Counted from the first letter of the stretch, positions 18,216 to 26,540 are shown. The stretch is 64,000 nt of DNA from Microbacteriaceae bacterium (GCA_027491295.1 JAIXWK010000002.1:122032-186031), one strand, 5' to 3'. The notes: generated from the sequence alone by a model not told the origin. Numbers and translations are program-made.

Positions 18216-18794
18216 TTAGCGAACCAAAACCATGGCTGATTCGACCAGTTGCCCAGCGACAAAAACCTTCACTTCAACCAGGCGATTACTGCCCACCCGG
18301 GTGAGGTTCGCGGTGAAGTTATTGGTCAAAAGCGATACTTCGCGGAACCTATTGCCTACCTGAATCGAGAGCTTCTGTCCGGAGAGATTCTTGGTGTATA
18401 CGGCGACGTAACCCAAGAAGGAGCCGATGGTTACCTTGGTGTCTTTTTCGGTCTCCAAAGAGACGATTTCGATCTGGAATGAAGATTTAGTGTTGCCGCT
18501 ATTAGAGACCAGGGTGATTGTGACGTCCCCTGGGTTCGTGCCCAGTGGGATGCGGATTGCGATCAGGGTATTGGAGGATGCCTGGAAGGTGGTTGGCAGA
18601 TCGTCTATCAAGACCTGCTCGACCTTTTTGAAGTCCCAACCTGCGACTCTAATCACACTGTCGGCACTGGCTTGAGAACCTTCTATCGCAGGCGATGCCT
18701 TCGGGGCTAGGTGGATGTTTACTGCTTGAGCGGGATAGGCAAAGCTCACTAGCAGCATGGCTGCGATGGCTGCGAATACCTTCTTTTGTCCCAT
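18216..18794 (-). CDS. Small secreted protein, possible IPT/TIG-like domain
   Basis: 192 residues with a clear signal peptide (KKVFAAIAAMLLVSFAYPAQA, cleavage likely after AQA near residue 24). The mature part is beta-rich, with a segment like an IPT/TIG Ig-fold (SVIRVAGWDF, then IPLGTNPGDVTITLVSNSG), then a second beta-rich half of unknown kind. No catalytic motif is visible. It lies 141 bp upstream of the giant gene on the same strand and could be a partner of it, but this rests on position alone. The ATG at 18794 is preceded by TAGGCT at 18803-18808 on the minus strand with an 8-nt spacer, so it may be leaderless. Confidence 0.75.
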   Translation of the reverse strand: MGQKKVFAAIAAMLLVSFAYPAQAVNIHLAPKASPAIEGSQASADSVIRVAGWDFKKVEQVLIDDLPTTFQASSNTLIAIRIPLGTNPGDVTITLVSNSGNTKSSFQIEIVSLETEKDTKVTIGSFLGYVAVYTKNLSGQKLSIQVGNRFREVSLLTNNFTANLTRVGSNRLVEVKVFVAGQLVESAMVLVR

Positions 18795-18844
18795 TTGGGT
18801 TCAGCCTATAAAGCGCGTGCAGTTATAGCTTTTGGAACCACAGG

Positions 18845-18877
18845 GAAAAGAAAATCCCCCAGGTAAACCTGGGGGAT
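18845..18877 (-). terminator. rplJL intrinsic terminator
   Basis: On the minus strand ATCCCCCAGG-TTTA-CCTGGGGGAT forms a perfect 10-bp GC-rich stem (18854-18877), followed by TTTTCTTTT. It sits 20 bp after the rplL stop codon. Confidence 0.9.
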
Positions 18878-18897
18878 CAATCTTTGCTTTGGGGAGA

Positions 18898-19281
18898 TTA
18901 CTTTAGGGTAACCTTGCCGCCGGCAGCTTCTAGCTTTGCCTTGGCGTCCTCAGCGGTCTCCTTCTTGGCACCCTCAAGGATGGTTGCAGGTGCACCATCA
19001 ACTAGAGCCTTTGCCTCACCTAGACCTAGGTTGGTGATTGCACGAACCTCCTTGATGACCTGGATCTTCTGGTCACCAGCGGACTCTAGTACAACGTCGA
19101 ACTCGGTCTTCTCTTCTGCAGCCTCAGCAGGTGCAGCAGCACCGCCAGCAGCAGCAACTGCAACTGGTGCAGCAGCAGAAACTTCGAATACCTCTTCGAA
19201 CTTCTTTACGAACTCAGAAAGCTCGATCAGGGTTAGCTCCTTGAAAGCCTCAATGAGCTGGTCGGCAGATAGCTTTGCCAT
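18898..19281 (-). CDS. rplL: 50S ribosomal protein L7/L12
   Basis: 127 residues, the normal length for the bacterial L7/L12 stalk protein. The N-terminal dimerisation helix region ([24 protein letters not shown]) leads into an Ala/Gly-rich hinge at about residues 35-55 ([20 protein letters not shown]). The C-terminal domain follows, with [24 protein letters not shown] and [13 protein letters not shown], the surface that recruits translational GTPases. It is 30 bp downstream of rplJ and ends in a strong terminator, so rplJ-rplL form one transcript controlled by the upstream L10-type leader. Confidence 0.98.
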   Translation of the reverse strand: MAKLSADQLIEAFKELTLIELSEFVKKFEEVFEVSAAAPVAVAAAGGAAAPAEAAEEKTEFDVVLESAGDQKIQVIKEVRAITNLGLGEAKALVDGAPATILEGAKKETAEDAKAKLEAAGGKVTLK

Positions 19282-19311
19282 TTGTGTCTCCTATTGGTTT
19301 GTTGACGATTA

Positions 19312-19824
19312 TTAGTTGGACTCTTGCTTTTGACGCAACGCGTCGACAACGCGAACGGTTCCCGAAGGAAGTGCGTTGAAGGTGTAGGCAGCCTTGAACA
19401 GCGAGGCCTTTAGAGCACCAGCGGCCTTGGCCAGTAGTACTTCGCGAGTCTCGAGGTCCGCAAGCTTCTTAACATCTGCAGCAGAAAGAGCGACGCCATC
19501 CATGACACCGGTCTTTACCACTAGCAGCGGGTTAGCCTTTGCGAAGTCCTTCAGTGCCTTTGCTACGGAAACTGCGTCTCCGTGAACGAATGCCAATGCA
19601 GATGGTCCAAAAAGCTGACCTTCGAAAGCAGATACTCCTGCTTCCTTTGCTGCGATTGTTAGAAGGGTGTTCTTTGCAACTACGTAGGTTGCGTCATTAG
19701 CCAATGCGCGACGCAGCTCCTTGAGCTGAGTCACTGTGAGTCCGCGGTATTCAGTAAGGATTACTGCACTCGAGCTAGAGAACTTGTCCTTTAGCTCGGC
19801 GACCGTAGCCTTCTTGTCTGCCAT
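19312..19824 (-). CDS. rplJ: 50S ribosomal protein L10
   Basis: 170 residues, normal for L10, which anchors L7/L12 dimers to 23S rRNA. The N-terminal rRNA-binding domain shows the family pattern (VAELKDKFSSSSAVILTEYRGLTVTQLKELR, then YVVAKNTL), and the C-terminal helix (LLAKAAGALKASLFKAAYTFNALP) is the L12-binding part. L10 bound to L12 normally represses its own operon through the mRNA leader, and a matching leader is present at 19861-19966. Confidence 0.98.
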   Translation of the reverse strand: MADKKATVAELKDKFSSSSAVILTEYRGLTVTQLKELRRALANDATYVVAKNTLLTIAAKEAGVSAFEGQLFGPSALAFVHGDAVSVAKALKDFAKANPLLVVKTGVMDGVALSAADVKKLADLETREVLLAKAAGALKASLFKAAYTFNALPSGTVRVVDALRQKQESN

Positions 19825-19860
19825 GGCACTCCTTGTTTGTGTTGGTGCCGGTCAGTTCTT

Positions 19861-19966
19861 AAAAGAAAAAGCTCCGAACGCAGAGTAAACGTTCAGAGCA
19901 AAAAAGCTTCTTACATTCACCTGCGCTGGCCTTCACTTTCGTGAACCTTAATCAACGCAGGTGAAT
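19861..19966 (-). ncRNA. L10-type mRNA leader with attenuator
   Basis: On the minus strand, 5' to 3', a perfect 11-bp stem (ATTCACCTGCG at 19966-19956 pairing with CGCAGGTGAAT at 19925-19915) encloses a smaller TTCAC/GTGAA hairpin (19945-19932). An intrinsic terminator follows: GCTCTGAACG (19899-19890) pairs with CGTTCGGAGC (19880-19871), one G-U pair, then TTTTTCTTTT (19870-19861). This arrangement matches the L10 leader of ribosomal protein operons, where L10(L12)4 binding and attenuation control rplJL. Assignment is by structure and position only. Confidence 0.8.
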
Positions 19967-19986
19967 CTAGAAACTAATTTCTTTGA

Positions 19987-21819
19987 TTACCTTTGACGAA
20001 ACCGGCGGTCTTTGGCTGCGTATAGCTTATTTCCAGAGCTGCGCTCGCGCAAGTTCTTTTTTACCGCTGACTTGTTGGTGGTCTCGAAACGAGAGTCACC
20101 AAAGTCCAAGGAATCAACAATCGGTGGTGGGGCAATCGGCCCTGCAAGATCGGTGATCACCTTGTCGCCCGGGGTTACGTGAACGAACTTGGCCTGACGC
20201 TCAGCGCGCTCTAGTAGTCCCTCAACCTTGCGGGTTCTGCCCAGCGGTACTAGCGAAACCACAGTTCCGGAGCGACCGGCACGGCCGGTGCGACCTGCGC
20301 GGTGTAGATAGGTCTTGTATTCCTCTGGGAGGTCAAGCTGGATGACCAACTTGACATCGTCAACGTGAATACCGCGAGCTGCAACGTCGGTTGCAATCAT
20401 CACGCGAGCTGCTCCGTGAGTGAAGCGCTCTAGGTTCTTGGTGCGCTGCGCCTGGTTTAGGTCACCGTGTAGACGAGCGGTTGAAACACCGGCATCGTTT
20501 AGTGACTGAGATAGTGCCTCAGCGGTTGCCTTGGTGCGAACGAACACGATTGACTTACCCTCGCCCTGAACTAGGCGGTGGAAGATCTGTGAGCGGTCTC
20601 TTGGCTCCATGGTCAAAACGATGTGGTCGATGTCCGAAGACTCGTTTACCTCACCCGGTACCTCGTAAACATAAGGGTTAGGCATAAAGCGCTTGACCAG
20701 GTTTGCAACCTGCTTGTCCAGGGTTGCAGAGAACAGTAGCTTCTGGGAATCTCCAGTTGCCTCCAAGATACGAGTTACCGGCTCAACAAAGCCAAGCTCA
20801 CACATGTGGTCAGCCTCATCGATAACAATGCGCTCGACACCGGAAAGATCAACTAGGCCCTGAGCCATTAGGTCCTCTAGGCGGCCAGGGGTGGCAATTG
20901 CAATGTCAACACCGCGCTTTAGAGCCTGCTCCTGACGGTACTGAGGAACACCTCCGTAAATAGTGGTGGTGAAAAAGCCAACGCTCTTTGCAAGCTGTGA
21001 CAGGGTGCGGTCGATCTGCTCTGCAAGCTCACGAGTTGGAGCAAGAACTAGCGCACGAGGCTTACGAGCTTCGCGAGGCTGGTTACCGGCTGCTGCCAGC
21101 ATTGCCACCAGTGGCACACCGAATGCGATGGTCTTACCGCTACCGGTCTTACCGCGACCTAGGACATCCTGTCCAGCCATTGCAACCGGAATGGTTGCTG
21201 CCTGGATTGGGAAAGGTGTCGCTGCACCCATCTTGGCAAGTTCCTGGGTCAGACGCTCTGGAAGATCCATCTCCTGGAAGGTTGCGAAAGTAGCTGCATC
21301 GGTTGCGCTCTCAAGACGCTCTAGCTTGACGTCCTGTGAGAAGGTCTTGCCGGTTGAGCTCTTGGCACGAGCGCCATCGAAGCTGCGGTTGCGGTCGTTG
21401 TCGCGAGCTACGCGATCTGGACGCTCTGAGAAAGTCTTGCGGGCTGGGTCAAAGTCACGACCACCGGTGCGAGGCTTGCGGTCACCATCAAAGTCACGGG
21501 CAGCACGAGGCTTACGATCAGCGTCGTAGTCTGGACGCGCGGTGCGAGGCTTGCGGTCAGCGTCGTAATCTGGACGAGCGGTACGTGGCTTGCGGTCAGC
21601 GTCGTAGTCTGGACGCGCGGTGCGAGGCTTGCGATCTACCTCAACAATGCGCTCGGACTTTGGAACGTAGTCACCCTTGTTAGACGCATAGCCCTTACGG
21701 CCATCACGCTTAGCTGGGGACTCACTGCGTGCAGAATCCCACTTCGGGGCTACTGCTCTTTTTTTGCCAGCGGCAGCTGGCCTGGGCGCGCGCGAAGGCG
21801 TCGAAAAATCTTTTGGCAT
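19987..21819 (-). CDS. DEAD-box ATP-dependent RNA helicase
   Basis: 610 residues. Core motifs in order: Q-motif region (TPFPIQAATIP, about 201-211), Walker A/motif I (GRGKTGSGKT, 221-230), PTRELAEQ (261-268), TPGR (310-313), DEAD (334-337), SAT (364-366), then HGDLNQAQR, ATDVAARGIHVDD and HRAGRTGRAGR in the second RecA lobe. A basic N-terminal extension of about 165 residues carries 13-residue DRKPRTARPDYDA-type repeats (62-125), and a basic tail follows the core; both probably bind RNA. Such helicases unwind structured RNA in ribosome assembly, mRNA decay or cold adaptation. It lies upstream of rplJL. Its 5' leader has two hairpins, one holding the SD. Confidence 0.95.
   Translation of the reverse strand: MPKDFSTPSRAPRPAAAGKKRAVAPKWDSARSESPAKRDGRKGYASNKGDYVPKSERIVEVDRKPRTARPDYDADRKPRTARPDYDADRKPRTARPDYDADRKPRAARDFDGDRKPRTGGRDFDPARKTFSERPDRVARDNDRNRSFDGARAKSSTGKTFSQDVKLERLESATDAATFATFQEMDLPERLTQELAKMGAATPFPIQAATIPVAMAGQDVLGRGKTGSGKTIAFGVPLVAMLAAAGNQPREARKPRALVLAPTRELAEQIDRTLSQLAKSVGFFTTTIYGGVPQYRQEQALKRGVDIAIATPGRLEDLMAQGLVDLSGVERIVIDEADHMCELGFVEPVTRILEATGDSQKLLFSATLDKQVANLVKRFMPNPYVYEVPGEVNESSDIDHIVLTMEPRDRSQIFHRLVQGEGKSIVFVRTKATAEALSQSLNDAGVSTARLHGDLNQAQRTKNLERFTHGAARVMIATDVAARGIHVDDVKLVIQLDLPEEYKTYLHRAGRTGRAGRSGTVVSLVPLGRTRKVEGLLERAERQAKFVHVTPGDKVITDLAGPIAPPPIVDSLDFGDSRFETTNKSAVKKNLRERSSGNKLYAAKDRRFRQR
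21445..21636 (-). repeat. 39-bp tandem repeat in helicase N-terminus
   Basis: Three perfect protein copies of DRKPRTARPDYDA (residues 62-100, 21520-21636) are followed by two diverged copies (DRKPRAARDFDG and DRKPRTGGRDFDP). Near-identity at DNA level suggests recent slippage expansion, so copy number may vary between strains. Confidence 0.9.
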
Positions 21820-21828
21820 TTTGAGGAT

Positions 21829-21894
21829 TCCTTAGGGACGTGCCTAAGGACGGTTTCCTCTAGCACTACGAATTCCAAGCCTAGGCGCTAGAGG
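21829..21894 (-). promoter_or_regulatory. Structured 5' leader of the helicase mRNA
   Basis: On the minus strand CCTCTAGC (21894-21887) pairs with GCTAGAGG (21864-21857), a perfect 8-bp stem. Then CCTTAGG (21849-21843) pairs with CCTAAGG (21836-21830), a perfect 7-bp stem with a 6-nt loop. The AAGGA Shine-Dalgarno, about 9 nt before the ATG at 21819, is inside the second stem. Opening it would be needed for translation, which suggests autoregulation or temperature sensing. No U-tract follows, so neither stem looks like a terminator. Confidence 0.55.
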
Positions 21895-21914
21895 CCAAAA
21901 AAGATAGAACCAAA

Positions 21915-22166
21915 TTAGCTAACGAGGCCGCGGAGCTTTAGCTCAGCGTGCAAAATGGCATCGCTTGGCTCGACCAAGTGAGTGCCGTCAGCAAAGCGAA
22001 TCACCGGGATATTGGTTCGTCCCGAGATCTCCTTCGAGCGATCCGCTGCTGCTGCATCTTCCGCAACGTCGTGCATCTCGTACTCAACACCAAGGGTGTT
22101 TAGAAGTGACTTAGACCTTCTGCAGTCGCTGCACCAGTCTGCTCCGTAGAACTCAATTTCTGCCAT
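21915..22166 (-). CDS. Glutaredoxin-like/mycoredoxin-type protein
   Basis: 83 residues with a thioredoxin fold. The redox motif is C12-S-D-C15 (DWCSDCRR), followed by the cis-proline region TNIPVIRF (about 51-58) and a DGTHLVEPS segment typical of glutaredoxins. Actinobacterial mycoredoxins reduce mycothiol-mixed disulfides and usually carry CPYC or CGYC-like motifs, so CSDC is a variant. It is 3 bp downstream of the HAD gene, probably in the same transcript. Substrate unknown. Confidence 0.85.
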   Translation of the reverse strand: MAEIEFYGADWCSDCRRSKSLLNTLGVEYEMHDVAEDAAAADRSKEISGRTNIPVIRFADGTHLVEPSDAILHAELKLRGLVS

Positions 22167-22169
22167 TTT

Positions 22170-22811
22170 TTACCTCAACCTAATCGAATCTGGAATTACT
22201 AACTCGCCATCCACAAAGGTAATTCCCTTGAGAGAGCGAACCACTATGTCTGCCTCAGTGTCCATTGCATGTTCGGTGACACCAACGAGCAGTCCTGCGC
22301 CTGCTTCTAGGCCTGCGAGTATTCCGGAAGCGGCATCTTCAAACACCACACAGTCGGATATATCGAACCCTAGATTGGCAGCACCCTTGAGGTATGGCTC
22401 CGGGTGTGGTTTGCCGTTTTCAACATCCCACGCGGTCACTAGCTCGCTTGGGATTGGGATACCGGCAGCGCTAAGTCTGGCTCGTGCAAGATTTGGATTG
22501 GCACTTGTAACCACGGTCCAAACGCCTTGTTTTAGGGAGGTTAGAAATGCAACCGAGCCTTCTAGTGGAACAGTTAGGTGAGCAAGGTCCTGCTCGAGCT
22601 TGTTGATGTAGTCATCTGCCTCTTTGAAGCGCTGCTCCCCCACCATCTGCAAAACCAGATCCTGCGCACGCCGACCGTGGTGCTCTGAGGTGAGTTCAAA
22701 ACCCGGGTGATACTTCTCCCCCCACTGCCGCCAAGCGCTAATTGCGCCCGGCATGGAGTCGACTAAGACGCCATCGTTGTCAAAAAGCAGTCCCTTGTAA
22801 TAACTACGCAC
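22170..22811 (-). CDS. HAD-superfamily sugar-phosphatase-like hydrolase
   Basis: 213 residues with the four HAD motifs: I (FDNDGVLVDS, nucleophile D11 and D13), II (VVTSANP), III with lysine (GKPHPEPYLKGA) and IV (VVFEDAASGILAG). The helical cap between motifs I and II and the GKPxPE signature place it with the beta-phosphoglucomutase/2-deoxyglucose-6-phosphatase-like subfamily. It probably dephosphorylates a small sugar phosphate. Its start overlaps the end of the upstream membrane-protein gene by 8 bp, which suggests translational coupling. Confidence 0.9.
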   Translation of the reverse strand: MRSYYKGLLFDNDGVLVDSMPGAISAWRQWGEKYHPGFELTSEHHGRRAQDLVLQMVGEQRFKEADDYINKLEQDLAHLTVPLEGSVAFLTSLKQGVWTVVTSANPNLARARLSAAGIPIPSELVTAWDVENGKPHPEPYLKGAANLGFDISDCVVFEDAASGILAGLEAGAGLLVGVTEHAMDTEADIVVRSLKGITFVDGELVIPDSIRLR

Positions 22812-23826
22812 TCTTGACTGGGTTTCTCGAGATCATGGTTCGGTAGACACCGAAGGTTGCCAGGAACAGCAGGACAAGAGCTGGAAGCAGTTTCTCCAAT
22901 GCCCAGGTCAGTGAGATTGGATTTACGAATGGCTGCTGCGAATTAGGGTCTCCCTCGACCCACTCTGGCCACTCGCGCAGTGCCTCAATTGCTGCAAATC
23001 CAAAGACGAAAGCCATGATGGTCACCACTGCTCCGAAGACAATCGAGAGCACGAGGTTTAGGTTCACTGCCGCGGTTCCGGTTCTTCTCGGCTTTGGCTC
23101 AAGCGGCTTGGATGACCTTGCCTCAGCAGCAAAGCGGGTTCCGATAATGATTGAGGTTGCGATGATCGCCTGAATTATTACCCAGATCCAAACATCCAGT
23201 GTGGTGCGGGTGGTGTCATAAACCACCAGGCCAAAGATGATTGCGATTGCGGTACCAATAATTGGTGAGGCGTATGCCAGTCCAACTGCTCGCTGCAATC
23301 TTGCTCGCTCCTCATCGCGCTCCTCAGGCGAGATGTCCGGAGCATCCTTGCGGAATACAAATGCGAACAGGATAAGCACCACCACAAGTGCGGTAGCCAG
23401 GATAATTGGCACATAGACACCAAAGATGCGCACCCATGGCGGGGTGTCTCTGGAATCGTAGTTATTGAATGCACCTAGGAAGTTACCGATTGCAAATACC
23501 GCTCCTGCGACAAGCGACAGGATCACAAACAGGTTGTTGAAGCGGTGAGCGCTAAGCGCCAGCGGAGAATCATTTTCCACCCGGAGTGCAAGCGCGATGC
23601 GCTGACCGAGCAGCGATGCAATTGCGACTCCGGCGATACCCAAAAGAAGCAGATAGACGCTCCACTGCAGGGTGATTTCGTAGGGGAGTTGAACTCCGTT
23701 TTTGTCATAGGTTGGGTAGGCGCGTTGGAGGTCTACGTATTGGGCCAGCATCATCATGGCCCAGAGGAAAGCGACTCCGATTAGTGGAAGCTGTATTGCG
23801 CGTTTTGCGGTTCTAGTTTCACTCAT
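22804..23826 (-). CDS. Polytopic membrane protein of unknown function
   Basis: 340 residues with about seven hydrophobic segments, near 12-30, 53-72, 92-115, 134-156, 193-213, 215-232, 255-280 and 310-330. A charged cytoplasmic stretch (DISPEERDEERARLQRAVG) separates the halves. I do not recognise a family with confidence; a DUF5671-like membrane domain is a weak possibility. The ATG lies exactly 6 nt after a TAGGCT -10 (minus strand 23838-23833), so the mRNA is probably leaderless. It is divergent from the PfkB kinase gene and overlaps the HAD gene downstream. Confidence 0.7.
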   Translation of the reverse strand: MSETRTAKRAIQLPLIGVAFLWAMMMLAQYVDLQRAYPTYDKNGVQLPYEITLQWSVYLLLLGIAGVAIASLLGQRIALALRVENDSPLALSAHRFNNLFVILSLVAGAVFAIGNFLGAFNNYDSRDTPPWVRIFGVYVPIILATALVVVLILFAFVFRKDAPDISPEERDEERARLQRAVGLAYASPIIGTAIAIIFGLVVYDTTRTTLDVWIWVIIQAIIATSIIIGTRFAAEARSSKPLEPKPRRTGTAAVNLNLVLSIVFGAVVTIMAFVFGFAAIEALREWPEWVEGDPNSQQPFVNPISLTWALEKLLPALVLLFLATFGVYRTMISRNPVKSA

Positions 23827-23848
23827 AGCTACAGCCTAGACTTACCGC
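23827..23848. promoter_or_regulatory. Overlapping divergent leaderless promoters
   Basis: Plus strand: TAGACT at 23837-23842, 6-nt spacer, ATG at 23849. Minus strand: TAGGCT at 23838-23833, 6-nt spacer, ATG at 23826. The two -10 hexamers share two base pairs, so RNA polymerase cannot occupy both at once. Confidence 0.75.
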
Positions 23849-24826
23849 ATGATTCTAGTGATTGGTGAGGCTCTGATTGACCTAATCGGCGCAGCCGATA
23901 GCTCTGGTCAATACCAAGCTGTGGTTGGTGGAGCAAACGCCAACGTCGCTTTGGCCTTGGCTCGGCGCGGGGTTGAGCAAAGGTTTTTAGGCCGAATCTC
24001 ATCCGATGGCTTTGGCCAGCAGATTCGCGAGCGCTTGAGTTCTAACGGTGTAAACCTGGATTACAGCATCAATGCAAAAGAGCAGACAACGCTTGCGGTA
24101 GCAACCATTGGCGACGGCGGATCAGCCAGCTACAGCTTCTACGTTGATGGCACCGCGGACTGGGGCTGGACCGATTCAGAGCTTCCAAATGCCGTCGAGC
24201 TTGCGTCCCTTGATACCAAAGCAGTGCAGTTTGGTTGTTTGGCGATGGCTATTGCTCCAGGTGGTTTGGTGCTGGAGAAGTGGCTAAAAGAGCTTTACGC
24301 CACAAACCAAATGACATTGAGTCACGATCTCAACATTCGCTCCGCCCTCGGATTTGAGCGCGAGAGTGAACTTGCTCGCGTGCAAAGAATTAATGCCCAC
24401 AGCCACATCATCAAGGCATCGGATGCTGATATCGAGTGGCTGTATGACCTTCCCGTTGGTGCGAACATCGATGAGATTGCACTTTCGTGGAGCCAGGGTG
24501 GCAAGTTGGTTGTGATTACCCGCGGTGGCGATGGCGCCATGCTGTATCTCAACGGAAACAAGCTTCACGCCAAAGCTCCAAAGATCAACCTGGTTGACAC
24601 CGTTGGTGCAGGTGACACCTTTATGGCGAACCTTTTGGCTGAGCTTGATCTAGTGGGCGCTCTGGGTGATGAACCGATTTCTAGGCTTGCAAATCTAGCT
24701 GCGGCTCAATTGCAAACTGCTGCTGAGGTTGCGGCTATTGCAGCCGGAATTGTTTGTGAGCGAAAGGGCTGTGAGCCACCGACCCTTGCGGAGACTACTG
24801 CTCGAGTTGCAGCCCAAGCGCGATAG
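23849..24826 (+). CDS. PfkB-family carbohydrate kinase (fructokinase-like)
   Basis: 325 residues. The N-terminal ribokinase-fold signature (VIGEALIDLI, then VGGANANVALALARRG) and the C-terminal ATP/anion-hole motif DTVGAGDTFMANLLAEL with its catalytic Asp are both intact. The closest pattern is fructokinase: ATP-dependent phosphorylation of fructose or a similar sugar in the cytoplasm. Substrate cannot be fixed from sequence. It is probably leaderless (TAGACT-N6-ATG). Its 3' end overlaps the convergent histidine kinase gene by 32 bp. Confidence 0.9.
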   Translation: MILVIGEALIDLIGAADSSGQYQAVVGGANANVALALARRGVEQRFLGRISSDGFGQQIRERLSSNGVNLDYSINAKEQTTLAVATIGDGGSASYSFYVDGTADWGWTDSELPNAVELASLDTKAVQFGCLAMAIAPGGLVLEKWLKELYATNQMTLSHDLNIRSALGFERESELARVQRINAHSHIIKASDADIEWLYDLPVGANIDEIALSWSQGGKLVVITRGGDGAMLYLNGNKLHAKAPKINLVDTVGAGDTFMANLLAELDLVGALGDEPISRLANLAAAQLQTAAEVAAIAAGIVCERKGCEPPTLAETTARVAAQAR

Positions 24827-26537
24827 CTGCGGTGAACCTTACGCCGGCTCTGGTTTTGTAGAGCTTGTGGCTGTGGGTAAGTTCGGCCATAACGCTGGAT
24901 CCAAGCCCCTGCTGGCCAGTAACGATCTCGGAGCTATCGTTATCAACGATTAGATCAACCAGCTGGCCGTTTTTGGTAATGCTCACGTTGATGTTCTTAG
25001 CCTTGCCGTGCTTTATGGCATTTGTAATTGCCTCGCGCAATACCTCGACGGTGCTTCTAGCCAAGCTTTGCTGTTGATCTAAAACGGCTTGGGCGTCCGG
25101 TTGGATTAGGTAGTCAATTTCGCAGGTGTCTTCCCAAACCTCGGCAATGTCTTCAATGATTTGGCTGAAGCTCTCTCCCTCAAGGTATTCAGTCTGGCCA
25201 AGTCGTGAGATGGCCTTATCGACCGCATCCCTCACTTTTTCTAGATCTGAGATGGATGGTTGATCGATCTTGGATAGCTGCAATGCGGTGGCATGCAAGG
25301 TGGCCTGCACGCTTCCGTGCAGCTCGGTTGCCAACATCTTCTGATCAAGCCATACCTGCTGGCGAAGCTGTGAGTTTAGAAGTCGGAGCTCCTCAACTAT
25401 GCCTCTTAGCTGAGCCTGTGAGATGTCGGACTGATTCTGAGCTACCGCCATCAAATAGATGCTCGGGTAGGCGATTGAGAAGAACACCGTTGACTGCACC
25501 AAGAAAGCCGCCGGCAGTGAAAGTGTGTCCCAGAAAGTAAATGGCCAGGCGGTAAGCCCGATTAGCGCACCGGCAGGGATAGATACCAAGAAACCAAACC
25601 AGGTTGGGTGATCAAGGTTCACCGTTATTGCTTTCACACCGTAGGTGATCAATCCAAACCAGCTGGTTAGCACCAGGGCCGTTACCAGTCCCTGCAGTGG
25701 ATTGCTCGAGGCGGAGAGCATCGAGAACCCCAACACAAAAGCGGTCAGGGCGGTCCAGCCAACCGGCAAGGTGTTGCCCAGGGTGGTTCGCTTTGGAAGC
25801 GTTAGGCGGCCTAGTTTTGTAAAGAACGGCGCGGCTGAGGTAAGCGTTGGCGGATCAAAGCGCATCGCCAGTTCGTGGCTCAGCGGTCTCACCACGTCCT
25901 CGTTGAGTCCACGCAAGGCCCTCACGATGGCAGATGCGTCTTTGGAGAGCCGGGCGTCGCTTAGGTGCTTGGAAATTTCCCAGAGCGAAGGGGTGATCAT
26001 CTCTCTGATTCTTGCTCTTTGGGCTAGCCGCAAACGGTCAATTTCCTGGGCAAACTCGAGCCTGGATTGAGTCAGGGAGTACTGCTCACGTCGTAGCTCC
26101 TGGTCTATCTCTTTCTGCGCAAGGTACGAAGCAACCAAGGTATTGAACACCATGTAGACCGCGGTCACATAAATCGGAGCCGCAAACAAGCGGAACCAAA
26201 TATCACTGGCTGGCATCACGCCCAACAAGGTTCCGACGTTGAAGACAGTTACTCCACGAACTACACCGGCCAGCAGCAAAATGACTAGGTTGGCCGGCGC
26301 TTTTGCCTTGCCAAAGACTCTGGAGTAGGCCTGGCCTAAAAGTTCGATTGTCAAAACGGTCGCTGCAAAACCAGCTACCACCACCACGAACCAGCTGATT
26401 GGATCGCCACCTAGGCGACCATAGTCGTTGATTAGCCCGGTTATCACAGCAGGCAGCGCGAAGAAAAGGTGAGATCTCCAATTCAGTGCATGCTTCCCCC
26501 CGAGAGCACTCCATGGAGAAACGGCTTGTTGAACCAA
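24795..26537 (-). CDS. Membrane sensor histidine kinase (NarL/DesK class)
   Basis: 580 residues. Two groups of hydrophobic helices flank a coiled segment (LRREQYSLTQSRLEFAQEIDRLRLAQRARIR is partly heptad-like). The kinase half has the HisKA_3 phosphoacceptor His407 in ELHGSVQATLHA, an N-box (REAITNAIKHG) and a G-box (GLGSSVMAEL). The start is taken as the TTG at 26537, 3 bp after the response-regulator stop, with AGGG upstream; a later start is possible. It is paired with the upstream LuxR-type regulator. The signal is unknown; there is no large extracellular domain, so it may sense the membrane itself. Confidence 0.9.
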   Translation of the reverse strand: MVQQAVSPWSALGGKHALNWRSHLFFALPAVITGLINDYGRLGGDPISWFVVVVAGFAATVLTIELLGQAYSRVFGKAKAPANLVILLLAGVVRGVTVFNVGTLLGVMPASDIWFRLFAAPIYVTAVYMVFNTLVASYLAQKEIDQELRREQYSLTQSRLEFAQEIDRLRLAQRARIREMITPSLWEISKHLSDARLSKDASAIVRALRGLNEDVVRPLSHELAMRFDPPTLTSAAPFFTKLGRLTLPKRTTLGNTLPVGWTALTAFVLGFSMLSASSNPLQGLVTALVLTSWFGLITYGVKAITVNLDHPTWFGFLVSIPAGALIGLTAWPFTFWDTLSLPAAFLVQSTVFFSIAYPSIYLMAVAQNQSDISQAQLRGIVEELRLLNSQLRQQVWLDQKMLATELHGSVQATLHATALQLSKIDQPSISDLEKVRDAVDKAISRLGQTEYLEGESFSQIIEDIAEVWEDTCEIDYLIQPDAQAVLDQQQSLARSTVEVLREAITNAIKHGKAKNINVSITKNGQLVDLIVDNDSSEIVTGQQGLGSSVMAELTHSHKLYKTRAGVRFTAAIALGLQLEQ

Positions 26538-26540
26538 GTA

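Noticed and set aside
20963-21683. Long plus-strand ORFs over the helicase gene
   Set aside because: Antisense of the helicase core and its Arg-rich repeats; no start signals.
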